From Amycolatopsis arida (GTDB lineage: Bacteria > Actinomycetota > Actinomycetes > Mycobacteriales > Pseudonocardiaceae), in assembly GCF_900115565.1 (NCBI RefSeq), contig NZ_FOWW01000002.1, positions 359,160 through 423,159 of the forward strand: a stretch of 64,000 bases of DNA. The letters are read 5' to 3'. This document shows, one piece after another, positions 26,935-37,855 of this stretch; within the stretch, counting starts at the first letter, position 1; each line of letters starts with the position of its first letter. Both the position numbers and the translations under genes were made by a program. Below the pieces are notes generated by a model, which was not told where the DNA came from, searched no databases, and saw only the letters and a list, made by a program, of their open reading frames with translations.

Positions 26935-27963
26935 ATGAAGCCACTCCCGTTCCCGTTGCGGGTCGCCGCCGGACTGGCCGTCACCACCGCCGAGCGGGTT
27001 CGTGACCTGCCCCGGCAGCTGATCGGACTCCCGGTGACCGTCGCCAGCCAGGTCCTGCAGGCTTCGATGCGCGTCCAGCAGCAGATCACCGAGCTGGCCA
27101 TCAAGGGTGACGACGCGCTGGCCGCGCTCCGCTCCGTGGAGGAGACGCCGAGCTGGGCGACGTTCGACGAGGACCTCGACGACCTCGCTCCCTCCGACGA
27201 CGACGCGCAGCGAGGTCCGTCGAGCGGCGCGACCCGACCGGACAGCGGCACCGCGCCCGGCGCCGGCCCCGTCGCGGAAGGCGGGGCGGGCGAGAAGGGC
27301 GAGAAGGGTGAGAAGGGGGAGGAGGGCACGGTGCCCGGCGCCACCTCGCCGGCCGACGCGACCCTCGAGGAGACCGCCAAGGAGGCGGCCGCGCTCGACG
27401 CCGAGGTCCCGCTGCCCCGCGTCGAGGACGAGGCGCACGACCACCTCGGGAACAACGGCCACCGGCACGAGACGCCGGTCGTCGAGGCGCCGGAGCCGCC
27501 CGACCTCCCGGTGGACCCGTGGGCGGACGAGGAGCGCGCTCTCGCCGAGGAGCACCGCGACGGCGAGTTCGACAGCGCCGAGCGGAACACCACCGACCCC
27601 GCCGTCGCTCGCGGTCAGCGCGGCGACACACCGGGCGAGCACGCCGACGCGGCCGGCAAACACAGCGGCGCGAGCGGCAAACGCGCCCACGCGAGCGGCC
27701 AACACGGCGACGCGGCCGGCGAACACGGCGACGCAAGCGGCCAACACGATGTTGGTGAGGTGGTTGGGCCGGCGGGGTTGCCGAACTACGACGAGCTGTC
27801 CCTGCCACAGGTGCGGGCCCGGCTGCGGCGGTTCTCCCTCGACCAACTCGAGGAGCTGCTCGCCCACGAGCGCGCCCACCTGAACCGGCCGTCGTTCGTG
27901 GGCATGCTGAGCCGCCGCATCAACAACGTGCGCAGGGCGGCAGAGGACCCGAACGCCCAGTGA
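26935..27963 (+). CDS. Lipid droplet-associated protein (Rv1109c-like)
   Basis: 342 residues from ATG 26935. The conserved N-terminus ([20 protein letters not shown], then [20 protein letters not shown] and [17 protein letters not shown]) is an amphipathic domain seen in actinobacterial lipid-droplet proteins. The C-terminus ([19 protein letters not shown] ... [12 protein letters not shown]) is also conserved. Between them lie 200 low-complexity residues with GEKGEKGEK and a heptapeptide tandem repeat. It is divergent from ispH and overlaps xseA by 4 nt, the same order as Rv1110-Rv1109c-Rv1108c in M. tuberculosis. The lipid-droplet role is from family knowledge. Confidence 0.8.
   Translation: MKPLPFPLRVAAGLAVTTAERVRDLPRQLIGLPVTVASQVLQASMRVQQQITELAIKGDDALAALRSVEETPSWATFDEDLDDLAPSDDDAQRGPSSGATRPDSGTAPGAGPVAEGGAGEKGEKGEKGEEGTVPGATSPADATLEETAKEAAALDAEVPLPRVEDEAHDHLGNNGHRHETPVVEAPEPPDLPVDPWADEERALAEEHRDGEFDSAERNTTDPAVARGQRGDTPGEHADAAGKHSGASGKRAHASGQHGDAAGEHGDASGQHDVGEVVGPAGLPNYDELSLPQVRARLRRFSLDQLEELLAHERAHLNRPSFVGMLSRRINNVRRAAEDPNAQ
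27634..27750 (+). repeat. 21-bp tandem repeat encoding a heptapeptide
   Basis: About 5.5 units of 21 bp encode [35 protein letters not shown] and GQHD. The unit is in frame, so copy-number variation would only change linker length. Confidence 0.8.
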
Positions 27964-29294
27964 CCACCCCACCCCACGCGAACCGCACCACGAGCGACGC
28001 CTCCCGCGGGAACAACAGCGGGAACAACAGCGGGAACGAAACCGGTAGCCAGCCGCCCCGCGAGGGATCCACCGCCGAGCACCCGTGGCCGGTGCGCACC
28101 GTCGCGCGCAAGATCGCCGACTGGATCCACCGGCTGGGCTCGGTGTGGGTGGAGGGCCAGGTCACCCAGATCTCCGCCCGCCCCGGCACCGGGACGGCGT
28201 TCCTCACCCTGCGCGACCCCGCCGCCGACGTCTCGATGACCGTCACCTGCCCCGCGCCGCTGCTGCGCGAGATCGAGCCGCCGCTGCGCGAGGGCGCCCG
28301 CATCGTCGTGTTCGCCAAGCCGACCTTCTACCTCGGCCGCGGCACGCTGAGCCTGCGGGCCAGCGACATCCGCCCGGTCGGCATCGGCGAGCTGCTCGCC
28401 CGCATCGAACGGCTCCGCCGGCTGCTCGCCGCCGAGGGGCTCTTCGCCCCCGAGCGCAAGCGCCGGCTCCCCTTCCTGCCCAAGGGCATCGGCCTGATCA
28501 CCGGCCGGGCCTCGGCGGCGGAACGCGATGTGCTGGCCAACGCCAGGGCCCGCTGGCCGGCGGTCTGCTTCCAGGTCGTCAACACCGCGGTCCAGGGCGT
28601 GCAGGCGGTCCCGCAGATCTGCCGCGCGCTGTCCACACTGGACAAGGACCCTGCCATCGACGTCATCGTGATCGCCCGTGGCGGCGGGAGCGTCGAGGAC
28701 CTGCTGCCGTTCTCCGACGAGGCGCTCTGCCGCGCCGTGGCGGCCGCTCGCACCCCGGTGGTCAGCGCGATCGGCCACGAGCCCGACAGCCCGCTGCTCG
28801 ACCACGTCGCCGACCTGCGCTGCTCCACCCCGACCGACGCGGGCAAGCGCGTCGTGCCGGACGTCAGGGAGGAGACCGAGCGGGTCCACCAGCTCCGCGA
28901 CCGCGCCCGCCGCGCCCTGCACGGCTGGGTGGACACCCAGTGCCGGCTGCTCGACCAGCTGCGCAGCCGGCCCGTGCTGGCCGACCCGCTCGGCCCGATC
29001 CAGCGGCGCGCCGACGAGGTCGCCGTCCAGGTCGAGCGCGGCCGGCGCGCCGTGCTGGCCACGCTCACCCGCGAACAGACCGCGCTCGCCGCCGCCCGCG
29101 CCCGGCTGACCGCGCTCGGCCCCACCGCCACCCTCGCCCGCGGCTACTCGGTCGTGCAGTTCCGCGACCCGGCAGGCAACCTCCGGGTACTGCGATCGGT
29201 CTCCGAGATAGCGGAGGGTGCTCCGCTGCGGATCCGCGTCGCCGACGGTGTCGCGCACGCGACCGCCGAGCGAACCGACGGAGACGACCGGTAG
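27960..29294 (+). CDS. xseA: Exodeoxyribonuclease VII large subunit
   Basis: 444 residues from GTG 27960. An N-terminal OB fold ([32 protein letters not shown]) is followed by the nuclease domain with [35 protein letters not shown] and [19 protein letters not shown], then a coiled coil and a C-terminal ARGYSVV segment. With XseB it degrades single-stranded DNA to oligonucleotides. Residues 17-27 contain a short NNSGNNSGN repeat. It is coupled to the upstream gene through GTGA at 27960-27963. Confidence 0.95.
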   Translation: MTTPPHANRTTSDASRGNNSGNNSGNETGSQPPREGSTAEHPWPVRTVARKIADWIHRLGSVWVEGQVTQISARPGTGTAFLTLRDPAADVSMTVTCPAPLLREIEPPLREGARIVVFAKPTFYLGRGTLSLRASDIRPVGIGELLARIERLRRLLAAEGLFAPERKRRLPFLPKGIGLITGRASAAERDVLANARARWPAVCFQVVNTAVQGVQAVPQICRALSTLDKDPAIDVIVIARGGGSVEDLLPFSDEALCRAVAAARTPVVSAIGHEPDSPLLDHVADLRCSTPTDAGKRVVPDVREETERVHQLRDRARRALHGWVDTQCRLLDQLRSRPVLADPLGPIQRRADEVAVQVERGRRAVLATLTREQTALAAARARLTALGPTATLARGYSVVQFRDPAGNLRVLRSVSEIAEGAPLRIRVADGVAHATAERTDGDDR

Positions 29295-29307
29295 CGAAGG
29301 GAGAGCC

Positions 29308-29739
29308 GTGCACGGCACCACGTTCCTCCCGTTGACCACGGACGCGGCGGTCCGGCTGGCCCGCGCCGAGCACGGCGAGCCGGGCCGCTGCCGGGTGCTG
29401 GTGCTGCGGCACCGCGCCGAGGAGGCGGACACGGCGGCCACCCACTGCTGGACGGCGCTGCTGGCCGGTTGCGACACCGCCGGCCGCTGGGCGCTCGGCC
29501 CGCGGCTGCGCCAGCTGTCCGAGGCGACCTCGCTCTACGTCGGCACTCGCTGGTGGTTCACCGACGGCGCGACCTACCGACGCCGGGTGGCCCAGTCACA
29601 GCGGCACATCGAGGACGCGATCGCCGACGGTGACGGCCAGGAGTTCGCCCGCGCCTTCGTCGGATACGACCACGCGATGGCCAGCGCGGTAGTGTGCGGG
29701 GTCGGACGCCACCACGACACCCGGAGCGCGACACCGTGA
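29308..29739 (+). CDS. Unknown conserved-looking protein between xseA and xseB
   Basis: 143 residues from GTG 29308, preceded by AGGGAGAGCC, starting [21 protein letters not shown]. It is rich in Arg, Ala and His with two Trp-rich segments ([20 protein letters not shown] and [20 protein letters not shown]) and no signal peptide or helix. It starts 13 bp after xseA and its TGA overlaps the xseB GTG (29736-29739), so it is translated as part of the exonuclease VII operon. I do not recognise the family; an accessory role with ExoVII is only inference from the coupling. Confidence 0.65.
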   Translation: MHGTTFLPLTTDAAVRLARAEHGEPGRCRVLVLRHRAEEADTAATHCWTALLAGCDTAGRWALGPRLRQLSEATSLYVGTRWWFTDGATYRRRVAQSQRHIEDAIADGDGQEFARAFVGYDHAMASAVVCGVGRHHDTRSATP

Positions 29740-29975
29740 GCGAAACCCCCGAGCTCGGCTACGAACAGGCCCGCGACCAGCTCGTCGAGGTGGTGCGCGA
29801 GCTGGAGGCGGGCGGGCTGTCGCTGGAGGAGTCGCTGGCCCTGTGGGAGAAGGGCGAGCAGCTCGCCAAGCTGTGCGAGCGGCACCTGGAGGGCGCCAGG
29901 GAGCGCATCGAGACCGCGCTCGCCTCCGTGAAGGAAACAACGGACACCGCCGAGGACGGGGAAGAACGAGCGTGA
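29736..29975 (+). CDS. xseB: Exodeoxyribonuclease VII small subunit
   Basis: 79 residues ([21 protein letters not shown]), with the family core [18 protein letters not shown] and [20 protein letters not shown], two helices that bind XseA. The length matches XseB. The GTG at 29736 overlaps the preceding stop. Confidence 0.95.
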   Translation: MSETPELGYEQARDQLVEVVRELEAGGLSLEESLALWEKGEQLAKLCERHLEGARERIETALASVKETTDTAEDGEERA

Positions 29976-30061
29976 CCACCGCCATGTCGCGCGTGAGCTG
30001 CGGCTGACCGCCGATCTGGGAGAATGCTTGCCAGCGACCGCGAGCTGAGAGGCAACCGACG

Positions 30062-31120
30062 ATGACGACCGCTGTCCAGTCCACCGGCCCGTCCCGCCGC
30101 CGTGAGGCGCCGGATCGCAACCTCGCGATGGAGCTGGTGCGGGTCACGGAAGCGGCCGCCATGGCGGCGGGCCGCTGGGTCGGCAAGGGTGACAAGAACG
30201 GTGGCGACGGCGCGGCGGTGGACGCCATGCGCCAGCTGATCGGCACCGTGTCGATGCGGGGCGTCGTGGTGATCGGCGAGGGCGAGAAGGACGAGGCGCC
30301 CATGCTGTACAACGGCGAGGAGGTCGGCAACGGCGACGGGCCGGACTGCGACGTCGCGGTCGACCCGATCGACGGCACCACGCTGATGTCCAAGGGCATG
30401 CCCAACGCGCTCGCGGTGCTCGCGGTGGCCGAGCGCGGCGCGATGTTCGACCCGTCCGCGGTGTTCTACATGGAGAAGCTCGCCGTGGGCCCGGAGGCGG
30501 CCGGCACGGTGGACCTGTCCGCGCCGGTGGCGGAGAACATCCGCAGGGTCGCGCGGGCCAAGCACAGCAGCGTCTCCGACGTCACCGTGTGCATCCTCGA
30601 CCGGCCCCGGCACGACCGGCTGGTCAAGGAGGTGCGCGAGGCGGGCGCCCGCATCCGGTTCATCTCGGACGGCGACGTCGCCGGCGCGATCGCCGCCGCC
30701 CGCCCCACCACCGGCGTCGACCTGTTGCTGGGCATCGGCGGCACCCCGGAGGGCATCATCGCCGCCTGCGCGATGAAGTGCCTCGGTGGTGAGCTGCAGG
30801 GCCGGCTGTGGCCGAAGGACGACGCCGAGCGGGAGAAGGCGCTGGCCGCCGGCCACGACCTCGACCGCGTCCTCACCACCGACGACCTCGTGCGCGGCGA
30901 CAACGTCTTCTTCTGCGCCACCGGCGTCACCGACGGCGACCTGCTGCGCGGCGTGCACTACCGCGCCGGCGGGGCCACCACGCAGTCGATCGTGATGCGG
31001 TCGAAGTCCGGCACCGTGCGGTTGATCGACGGCTACCACCGGTTGGAGAAGCTGCGTGCCTACGCGTCGGTCGACTTCGACGGCCAACTCGACGACGACG
31101 TCGTGCCACCCCTTCCCTGA
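30062..31120 (+). CDS. glpX: Fructose-1,6-bisphosphatase class II
   Basis: The enzyme removes the 1-phosphate of fructose 1,6-bisphosphate in gluconeogenesis. The 352-residue protein has GlpX motifs: [51 protein letters not shown] with the metal-binding D-P-I-D-G-T, and [23 protein letters not shown] 30062 follows GAGAGGCAACCG. It lies between xseB and fumC, the order found in M. tuberculosis (Rv1107c-Rv1099c-Rv1098c). Confidence 0.95.
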   Translation: MTTAVQSTGPSRRREAPDRNLAMELVRVTEAAAMAAGRWVGKGDKNGGDGAAVDAMRQLIGTVSMRGVVVIGEGEKDEAPMLYNGEEVGNGDGPDCDVAVDPIDGTTLMSKGMPNALAVLAVAERGAMFDPSAVFYMEKLAVGPEAAGTVDLSAPVAENIRRVARAKHSSVSDVTVCILDRPRHDRLVKEVREAGARIRFISDGDVAGAIAAARPTTGVDLLLGIGGTPEGIIAACAMKCLGGELQGRLWPKDDAEREKALAAGHDLDRVLTTDDLVRGDNVFFCATGVTDGDLLRGVHYRAGGATTQSIVMRSKSGTVRLIDGYHRLEKLRAYASVDFDGQLDDDVVPPLP

Positions 31121-31124
31121 GCCC

Positions 31125-31886
31125 ATGCGCAGGTCCCCCCTGGTCGCGGTGCTGGTCATCGCCGCAGCACTGCTCGTCACGCCGCCGGCGAGCGCGGTCC
31201 GGCCGCTCATCATCGGCGGGGTGGACGCCGACCAGGAGTACCCGTTCATGGTGTCGTTGCAGTTCAGCACGCAACGGCACATCTGCGGCGGCTCGCTGCT
31301 GACCCCGGAATGGTTCGTCACGGCCGCGCACTGCGTCGGGCAGCGGCAGCCGGACACGTTCCGCGCCAGGGTCGGCAGCACCAACCGCACCCAGGGCGGC
31401 GAGCTGCGCACGCCGGCGGAGATCGTCCGGCACCCGCGGTACACCCCGGAGGGCACGGGCTACGACCTGGCGCTGGTGCGGCTGGCCGAGCCGGTGTCGG
31501 CGGCGCCGGTGCCGCTCGGCACGGCCACCGACGTCGGCACCCCGACCCGGCTGCTCGGCTGGGGCCAGACCTGCCCGACCGAGGGTTGCGGCAGCAGCCC
31601 GGAGAAGCTGCGGCAGCTGGACACCGAGCTGGTGGCCCCGGAGCGGTGCACGGACGCCTTCGACCCGACGCTCGAACTGTGCACCGACAACCCCGGTGGT
31701 GACAGCGGCTCCTGCTACGGCGACTCCGGCGGGCCGCAGCTCGCGCACGTCGACGGCCGGTGGGAGCTGCTCGGCGTCGCCAGCCGCCCCGGCAACGGCG
31801 ACCGCACCTGCGCGACCGCGCCGTCGATCGCCACCTCGGCCGTCGCCCACACGGACTGGATCGACGAGACCATCACCCCGGCCTGA
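31125..31886 (+). CDS. Secreted trypsin-like serine protease
   Basis: 253 residues from ATG 31125. A Sec signal (VAVLVIAAALLVTPPASA) is followed by a very short propeptide and the mature-like N-terminus IIGGVDADQEYPFMVSLQ. The S1 triad is present: H69 in TAAHC, Asp in GYDLALVRL and Ser in GDSGGPQ, with Cys pairs for the usual disulfides. It would act outside the cell. It starts 5 bp after glpX and may be co-transcribed. The 3' end abuts the convergent reductase gene with no gap. Confidence 0.92.
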   Translation: MRRSPLVAVLVIAAALLVTPPASAVRPLIIGGVDADQEYPFMVSLQFSTQRHICGGSLLTPEWFVTAAHCVGQRQPDTFRARVGSTNRTQGGELRTPAEIVRHPRYTPEGTGYDLALVRLAEPVSAAPVPLGTATDVGTPTRLLGWGQTCPTEGCGSSPEKLRQLDTELVAPERCTDAFDPTLELCTDNPGGDSGSCYGDSGGPQLAHVDGRWELLGVASRPGNGDRTCATAPSIATSAVAHTDWIDETITPA

Positions 31887-32876
31887 TCACTCGACATTGC
31901 TCGAGTGGCCGGGGAACAGGTGCGCCGAGGGGTCGAGCAGCACGGCGATGTTGTTCACCGCCGTCGCCGCCTCGCCGAACCCGGTGGCGATCAGCTTCAC
32001 CTTGCCCGGGTAGCCGGCCACGTCGCCGGCGGCGAACACCCGCTCCCGGCCGGTCGCCATGGTCGAGTCCACGGCGATGGCGCGGTGGTCGATCCGCAGC
32101 CCCCAGTCCTCGATCGGTCCCAGGTCGGCGGTGAAGCCCAGCGCGGCCACCACCGACTGCGCCGGCAGCGTCCGCCGCTGCCCGTCCTTGAGCGCCACCT
32201 CCACCTCAACCAGCCGGCCGCGGCCGTTCCCGCGCAGCTCGGTGACCTCGGCGTCGGTGATGATCGTGACGCCCAGGTCGCGGGCCTCCCGGACGATCGA
32301 CTCGGCCGCGCGGAACCGGGCCCTGCGGTGCACGAGGGTGACGCTGGACGCGATCGGGCGCAGCGCGAGCGCCCAGTCGAACGCCGAGTCACCGCCGCCG
32401 ACGACCACCACGTCGTGGCCCTGGTGCGCGGCCAGCTCGGGCACGAAGTGCACCACGCCGTGGCCGAGCCAGCCCTCACCGGCGGGCAGCGGCCGCGGGG
32501 TGAACTCGCCGATGCCGGCGGTGATCAGCACCGCGCCGGCGTGCACGGTCTGGCCGCCGTCGAGGGTGAGCGCCAACCCGTCGTCGACGGTCTCCAGCCC
32601 CTCCGCCTTGCGGCCGAGCAGGTAGCTGGGCTTCCACTGGTCGGCCTGCTCGACCAGGTTCCGGACCAGGTCGCGGCCGCGGATCGCCGGGAACCCGGCC
32701 ACGTCGTAGATCAGCTTCTCCGGGTACATCGCGGTGACCTGACCGCCCGCCTCGGGCAGCGAGTCGATCACCGCCATCCGTAGCCCGCGGAAGCCGGCGT
32801 AGTAGGCGGCGAACAGGCCGGTGGGCCCCGCGCCGATGATCGCGATGTCGACCTGGAGATCGTCCGGCCCGCTCAT
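31887..32876 (-). CDS. Ferredoxin--NADP+ reductase, thioredoxin-reductase type
   Basis: 329 residues from ATG 32876. The FAD-binding motif is [19 protein letters not shown], the NADP-binding motif is [19 protein letters not shown], and the C-terminal FAD contact is [24 protein letters not shown]. There is no CxxC redox pair, which separates it from thioredoxin reductase and fits the YumC-like type 2 FNR family. It moves electrons between NADPH and ferredoxin/flavodoxin. It is divergent from fumC with a 100-bp shared upstream region. Confidence 0.88.
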   Translation of the reverse strand: MSGPDDLQVDIAIIGAGPTGLFAAYYAGFRGLRMAVIDSLPEAGGQVTAMYPEKLIYDVAGFPAIRGRDLVRNLVEQADQWKPSYLLGRKAEGLETVDDGLALTLDGGQTVHAGAVLITAGIGEFTPRPLPAGEGWLGHGVVHFVPELAAHQGHDVVVVGGGDSAFDWALALRPIASSVTLVHRRARFRAAESIVREARDLGVTIITDAEVTELRGNGRGRLVEVEVALKDGQRRTLPAQSVVAALGFTADLGPIEDWGLRIDHRAIAVDSTMATGRERVFAAGDVAGYPGKVKLIATGFGEAATAVNNIAVLLDPSAHLFPGHSSNVE

Positions 32877-32976
32877 GGGGTTGTCCTTCCGCCAGTGTGG
32901 TGGGTGGCAGTCGTACCGCGAGCCTAGTGGCCCACACCACCGGGCGGGGGCGGCTCGCCTGCGCGAGACTGGCGCC

Positions 32977-34374
<1,398 letters not shown>

Positions 34375-34384
34375 CCCGCGTGCC

Positions 34385-34431
34385 ATGAAGGCCACCTTCA
34401 TTGCGTTGGCGGCCATGAAGGTGGCCTTCAT
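34385..34431. repeat. Two P2 palindromes (ATGAAGG-n3-CCTTCAT) at convergent gene ends
   Basis: ATGAAGGCCACCTTCAT at 34385-34401 and ATGAAGGTGGCCTTCAT at 34415-34431 each form a 7-bp stem with a 3-nt loop, and they are inverted copies of each other. They lie just after the fumC stop, where a bidirectional terminator would be expected. Confidence 0.75.
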
Positions 34432-35286
34432 GGCGCTTCGCGCGTAGGCCGAGCGCGACGCCGGCGCCGACCAGGAGCGCGCCCACGACGTCGAGCGCCG
34501 CCAGCGCCTGCGCGCCGAGCAGCACCGCCACCGCCAGCCCGGCGACCGGCATGACCCCGATGAGCAGCCCGGCGCGGTCGGCGCCGAGAACGCCCACCGC
34601 GAAGTACCAGCCGACGAACGCCACCGCGGTGACCAGCACGCCGAGCACCACGATCGCGGCGAGCTCGCGCCCCTCTGGCAGCCGCCACACCGCGGCGCCG
34701 CCGGTGAGGGCGGCGACCAGGGCACCGCCGACCGCCGCGGTGAGGCAGCTCCACGTCGCCGTCGCCAGCGGGCCGATCCGGGCGACCAGCCCGACGGCGA
34801 ACAGCGTGAACGACGCCTCGCACAGCATCGCCAGCACGGCCAGCGCCAGGCCGGTGCCGCTGCCGGCGCCACCACCGGAGATCACCGCCACCCCGCCGAC
34901 GGCCAGCGCCGCGCCGAGCACGGGCGCCGCGGCCGGGCGGCGCCGCGCGGCGAGTGGCCCGGCGACGGCGAGCACCAGCGGGCTGACGCCGAGCACCGCG
35001 GCGATCAGGCCGGGCTCGGCGTGGCGCTGGGCGTGGAGCAGGCACGCCTGGAAGCCGATCATCCCGGCGGCGGCCGGCGCGACCAGTGCGGGCAGGTCGA
35101 CGAGGCGCGGTGGCGGCAGTGGCCGGCCGCGCAGCCGGGCCCAGGCGAGCAGCAGCAGGCCGCCGAGGGCGTAACGCAATGCCTGGCCCGCGATGACCGG
35201 GTAGCCACCGAGCAGGCCGGTGACCGGGACCGAGCCGCCACCAGCGCCCATCGACCGGGTGCACGGGTGCCCGTAGGTTGGGCGCC

Positions 35287-36132
35287 ATGGCCGAGACGAT
35301 GGTGCGCACCAACGGGGCCGACCTGTGCGTCGAGACCTTCGGCGACCCGGGCGATGCCGCGGTCCTGCTCATCTCCGGTGCTACTTGCTCGATGGACTGG
35401 TGGGACACCGAGTTCTGTCAGCGGCTGGCCGAGAACGGCCGGTTCGTCGTCCGCTACGACCACCGCGACACCGGCCGCTCGGTCTGCTACCCGCCGGGGG
35501 CGCCCGGCTACACGGGGCACGATCTCGTCGGTGACGCGGCCGGGCTGGTCGACGCCCTCACCGGTGGCCGTGCCCACCTGGTGGGGATCTCGATGGGTGG
35601 CGGCATCGCGCAGCAGCATGTGGTCGACCATCCCGACCAGGTCGCGACGTTGACGCTGATGTCGACCAGCCCCATTGACGCGGGCAACGATCTGCCCCCG
35701 ATGGCCGACCGGCTCGAGTCGGTGTTCGCCGACCCGGCGCCCGAACCGAACTGGACCGATCGGGACGCGGTCGTCGAGTACCTCGTCGAGGGCGAGCGGC
35801 CGTTCGCCGGCCCGGGCTCGTTCGACGAGGCGCACGTGCGCGAGGTGGCCCGCCGGGTGGTCGAGCGCTCCCTGAGCCCGGAGAGCGCGAAGAACCACTG
35901 GCTCCTCGACGGCGGCGACGAGCCGCCACCCCGGCTCGACGGGGTGACCGCGCCAACGCTCGTCATCCACGGCACCGAGGACCCGCTCTTCCCACCCGAG
36001 CACGCGGTCGCGCTGACCGGCAAGTTCGCCGGCGCCGCGTTGCTCCTGCTCGACGGCGTCGGTCACCAGATGCCACCCCGCTCGGCGTGGGACCTCGTCG
36101 TGCCCGCCATCCTGCGGCACACCGAGCCCTGA
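35287..36132 (+). CDS. Alpha/beta hydrolase
   Basis: 281 residues from ATG 35287. It has the nucleophile elbow GISMGGG, an oxyanion region LLISGATCSMDWWD, the acid in IHGTEDPLFPPEH and the catalytic His in GVGHQMPP. The overall form resembles aclacinomycin methylesterase (RdmC)-like or haloperoxidase-like hydrolases; the substrate is unknown. It is divergent from the EamA gene, only 35 bp apart, and followed by a methyltransferase gene 54 bp downstream. Confidence 0.88.
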   Translation: MAETMVRTNGADLCVETFGDPGDAAVLLISGATCSMDWWDTEFCQRLAENGRFVVRYDHRDTGRSVCYPPGAPGYTGHDLVGDAAGLVDALTGGRAHLVGISMGGGIAQQHVVDHPDQVATLTLMSTSPIDAGNDLPPMADRLESVFADPAPEPNWTDRDAVVEYLVEGERPFAGPGSFDEAHVREVARRVVERSLSPESAKNHWLLDGGDEPPPRLDGVTAPTLVIHGTEDPLFPPEHAVALTGKFAGAALLLLDGVGHQMPPRSAWDLVVPAILRHTEP

Positions 36133-36186
36133 CCTCGGCCCGAAAACCGCGCGCGGCGGCGGGGCCGGGAGCGCTACGGTCCGGGA

Positions 36187-36927
36187 ATGCGCGAGGGAGA
36201 CGGCTACTTCGGCGAGGACGTCGCGGCCACCTACGACGAGTCGGCGGCGGAGGAGTTCCGGCCGGACGTGGTGGAGCCGGCGGTCGACGTGCTCGCCGAG
36301 CTCGCCGGTGACGGCCGGGCGCTCGAACTCGGCGTCGGCACCGGCCGGATCGCGCTGCCGCTGGCCCGCCGCGGGGTGCCGGTGCACGGCATCGACCTGT
36401 CGCGGGCCATGGTGGCCCGGCTGCGCGCCAAGCCGGGCGGCGACGCCGTCGGCGTGACGATCGGCGACTTCGCGACGACGCGGGTGCCGGGGACCTTCGC
36501 GGTCGCCTACCTCGTCTTCAACACCATCAACAATCTGACCACACAGGACGCCCAGGTGGCCTGCTTCCACAACGCCGCCGCCCATCTGCGGCCGGGTGGC
36601 TGCTTCGTCATCGAGGTGGGGGTGCCCGCCCTGCGCCGGCTGCCGCCGGGGCAGAACGCCGTGCCGTTCCACATCAGCCCCACGCGGTGGGCGTTCGACA
36701 CCTACGACGTCGCCACCCAGGCGATGAGCTCGAACTACGTCACGATCGTCGGCGGGCGCGCCGAACACCGGTCCATCCCGTTCCGCTACGTGTGGCCCGC
36801 CGAGCTGGACCTGATGGCGCGACTCGCCGGGCTGCGACCGCGCGACCGGTGGGAGGGGTGGACCCGGACGCCGTTCACCAGCGAGAGCCACCGCCACGTC
36901 TCGATCTGGGAGAAGCCCGCCGGTTGA
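36187..36927 (+). CDS. Class I SAM-dependent methyltransferase
   Basis: 246 residues with motif I LELGVGTGRIALPLARRG, the acidic ribose-binding HGIDLSRAMV, and post-motif strands FAVAYLVFNTINNL and LRPGGCFVIEVGVPA. The C-terminal beta-strand region ends HVSIWEKPAG. It methylates an unidentified small molecule. It follows the hydrolase on the same strand and may be co-transcribed. The ORF is complete and of typical size. Confidence 0.85.
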   Translation: MREGDGYFGEDVAATYDESAAEEFRPDVVEPAVDVLAELAGDGRALELGVGTGRIALPLARRGVPVHGIDLSRAMVARLRAKPGGDAVGVTIGDFATTRVPGTFAVAYLVFNTINNLTTQDAQVACFHNAAAHLRPGGCFVIEVGVPALRRLPPGQNAVPFHISPTRWAFDTYDVATQAMSSNYVTIVGGRAEHRSIPFRYVWPAELDLMARLAGLRPRDRWEGWTRTPFTSESHRHVSIWEKPAG

Positions 36928-37054
36928 CCGCGCCGACCGGACAGGAGAAGTAGCAGGCGGCCAACCTCTTCGACGGCGGCATCAACGGCGCTCCGCCCGA
37001 GGAAACGGAGTGGACGGACTCGCCGCACCGCGCGGCCGGTACTCCCCACATTTC

Positions 37055-37122
37055 GTGTCCGCGGTTCCCGTACGCGTGTCCGCGTCGCACGGCGCGGTCA
37101 CGTGATCACAGATCGCGGACAC
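37055..37122. repeat. 47-bp inverted repeat copy plus an extra arm
   Basis: A full unit, 37076-37122, begins GTGTCCGCG and ends CGCGGACAC with central TCACGTGA. Its reverse complement aligns with the units at 2870 and 2930 over all 47 bp. A lone GTGTCCGCG arm is at 37055-37063. The copy sits between convergent methyltransferase and TetR genes. Confidence 0.8.
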
Positions 37123-37128
37123 ATGCGC

Positions 37129-37701
37129 TCAGGGCTGGGTGATGAGGTGGCGGGCGATGTCCTTGGCGTTGCCGATCGCGCCGGGGACGACGCCGAACGA
37201 CGCGGTGACCGTGGCACCTTCGAGCAGCACCAGCAGCGACGTCGCGATCCGGCGCGGGTTGCGCAGCCCGGCGGCCCGCGCGAGGGTGCGCAGGTAGTCG
37301 AGCATCCACTGCTTCTGCTCGCGGATCACCTCGCGCCCGGGGTGCCCGGCGTCGGTCAGCTCCGCCTGGGCGTTGACGAACGCGCAGCCCCGCGGGTTCT
37401 CGGTGTTGATCCACTCCTCGAGCGCGTCGAACACCAGCAGCAGCCGCCGTGCGGGCGCCACCCGGCTGCCCCGCTCCACGTAGCTCACCACGTGGTCGCG
37501 CCACCGCTCGTCCCGCCGCGCCAGGTAGTGCCCGACCAGCGTGTCCTTCGACCCGAACCGGTCGTACAGCGTCTTCTTGGTGACCCCGGCCTCGCTGGCG
37601 ATGGTGTCCACACCCACGGCGTGGATGCCGTTCTCGTAGAACAGCCGCCCGGCGACCTCGAGCACCCGCTCGGCGGCCGGGGTCATGGTGAGCTCGTCCA
37701 A
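37129..37701 (-). CDS. TetR/AcrR-family regulator
   Basis: 190 residues. The N-terminal HTH reads VDTIASEAGVTKKTLYDRFGSKDTL, and the C-terminal ligand domain contains RGCAFVNAQAEL, a hallmark of one TetR subgroup. The TTG at 37701 is preferred because AAGGAGG lies 6 nt upstream; the next in-frame ATG is at 37686. It is divergent from an EamA exporter with an AT-richer palindromic region between, so it probably represses that exporter and itself. Confidence 0.9.
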   Translation of the reverse strand: MDELTMTPAAERVLEVAGRLFYENGIHAVGVDTIASEAGVTKKTLYDRFGSKDTLVGHYLARRDERWRDHVVSYVERGSRVAPARRLLLVFDALEEWINTENPRGCAFVNAQAELTDAGHPGREVIREQKQWMLDYLRTLARAAGLRNPRRIATSLLVLLEGATVTASFGVVPGAIGNAKDIARHLITQP

Positions 37702-37781
37702 TCCGACCCTCCTTCGGCCAACGCCCCGGGGAAAGCCTAGCCCGCCACCCCACGAGGGCTCCGACCAGCACCGGCAACCAC

Positions 37782-37830
37782 TTGACAGTATACCGACCTG
37801 TCTAGTCTAGTAAATATACCGGTCCGTTTA
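37782..37830. promoter_or_regulatory. Divergent promoter/operator region of the TetR-EamA pair
   Basis: TTGACA at 37782-37787 is a -35 candidate towards the exporter. On the minus strand TATACT (37792-37787) preceded 16 bp earlier by TTTACT can serve tetR. Two operator-like elements overlap these: GACAG-n9-CTGTC (37784-37802) and TAAA-n3-ACCGGT-n3-TTTA (37811-37830). Both contain TATACCG, as a direct repeat. Confidence 0.6.
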
Positions 37831-37855
37831 CCGAGGAGACCAGGAAGGGAGTGAC

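Noticed and set aside
27018-27963. Plus-strand alternative frame through the lipid-droplet protein gene (Thr/Arg/Pro-rich)
   Set aside because: The Rv1109c-like frame has conserved ends and overlaps xseA in the expected way; the other frame is a shadow.
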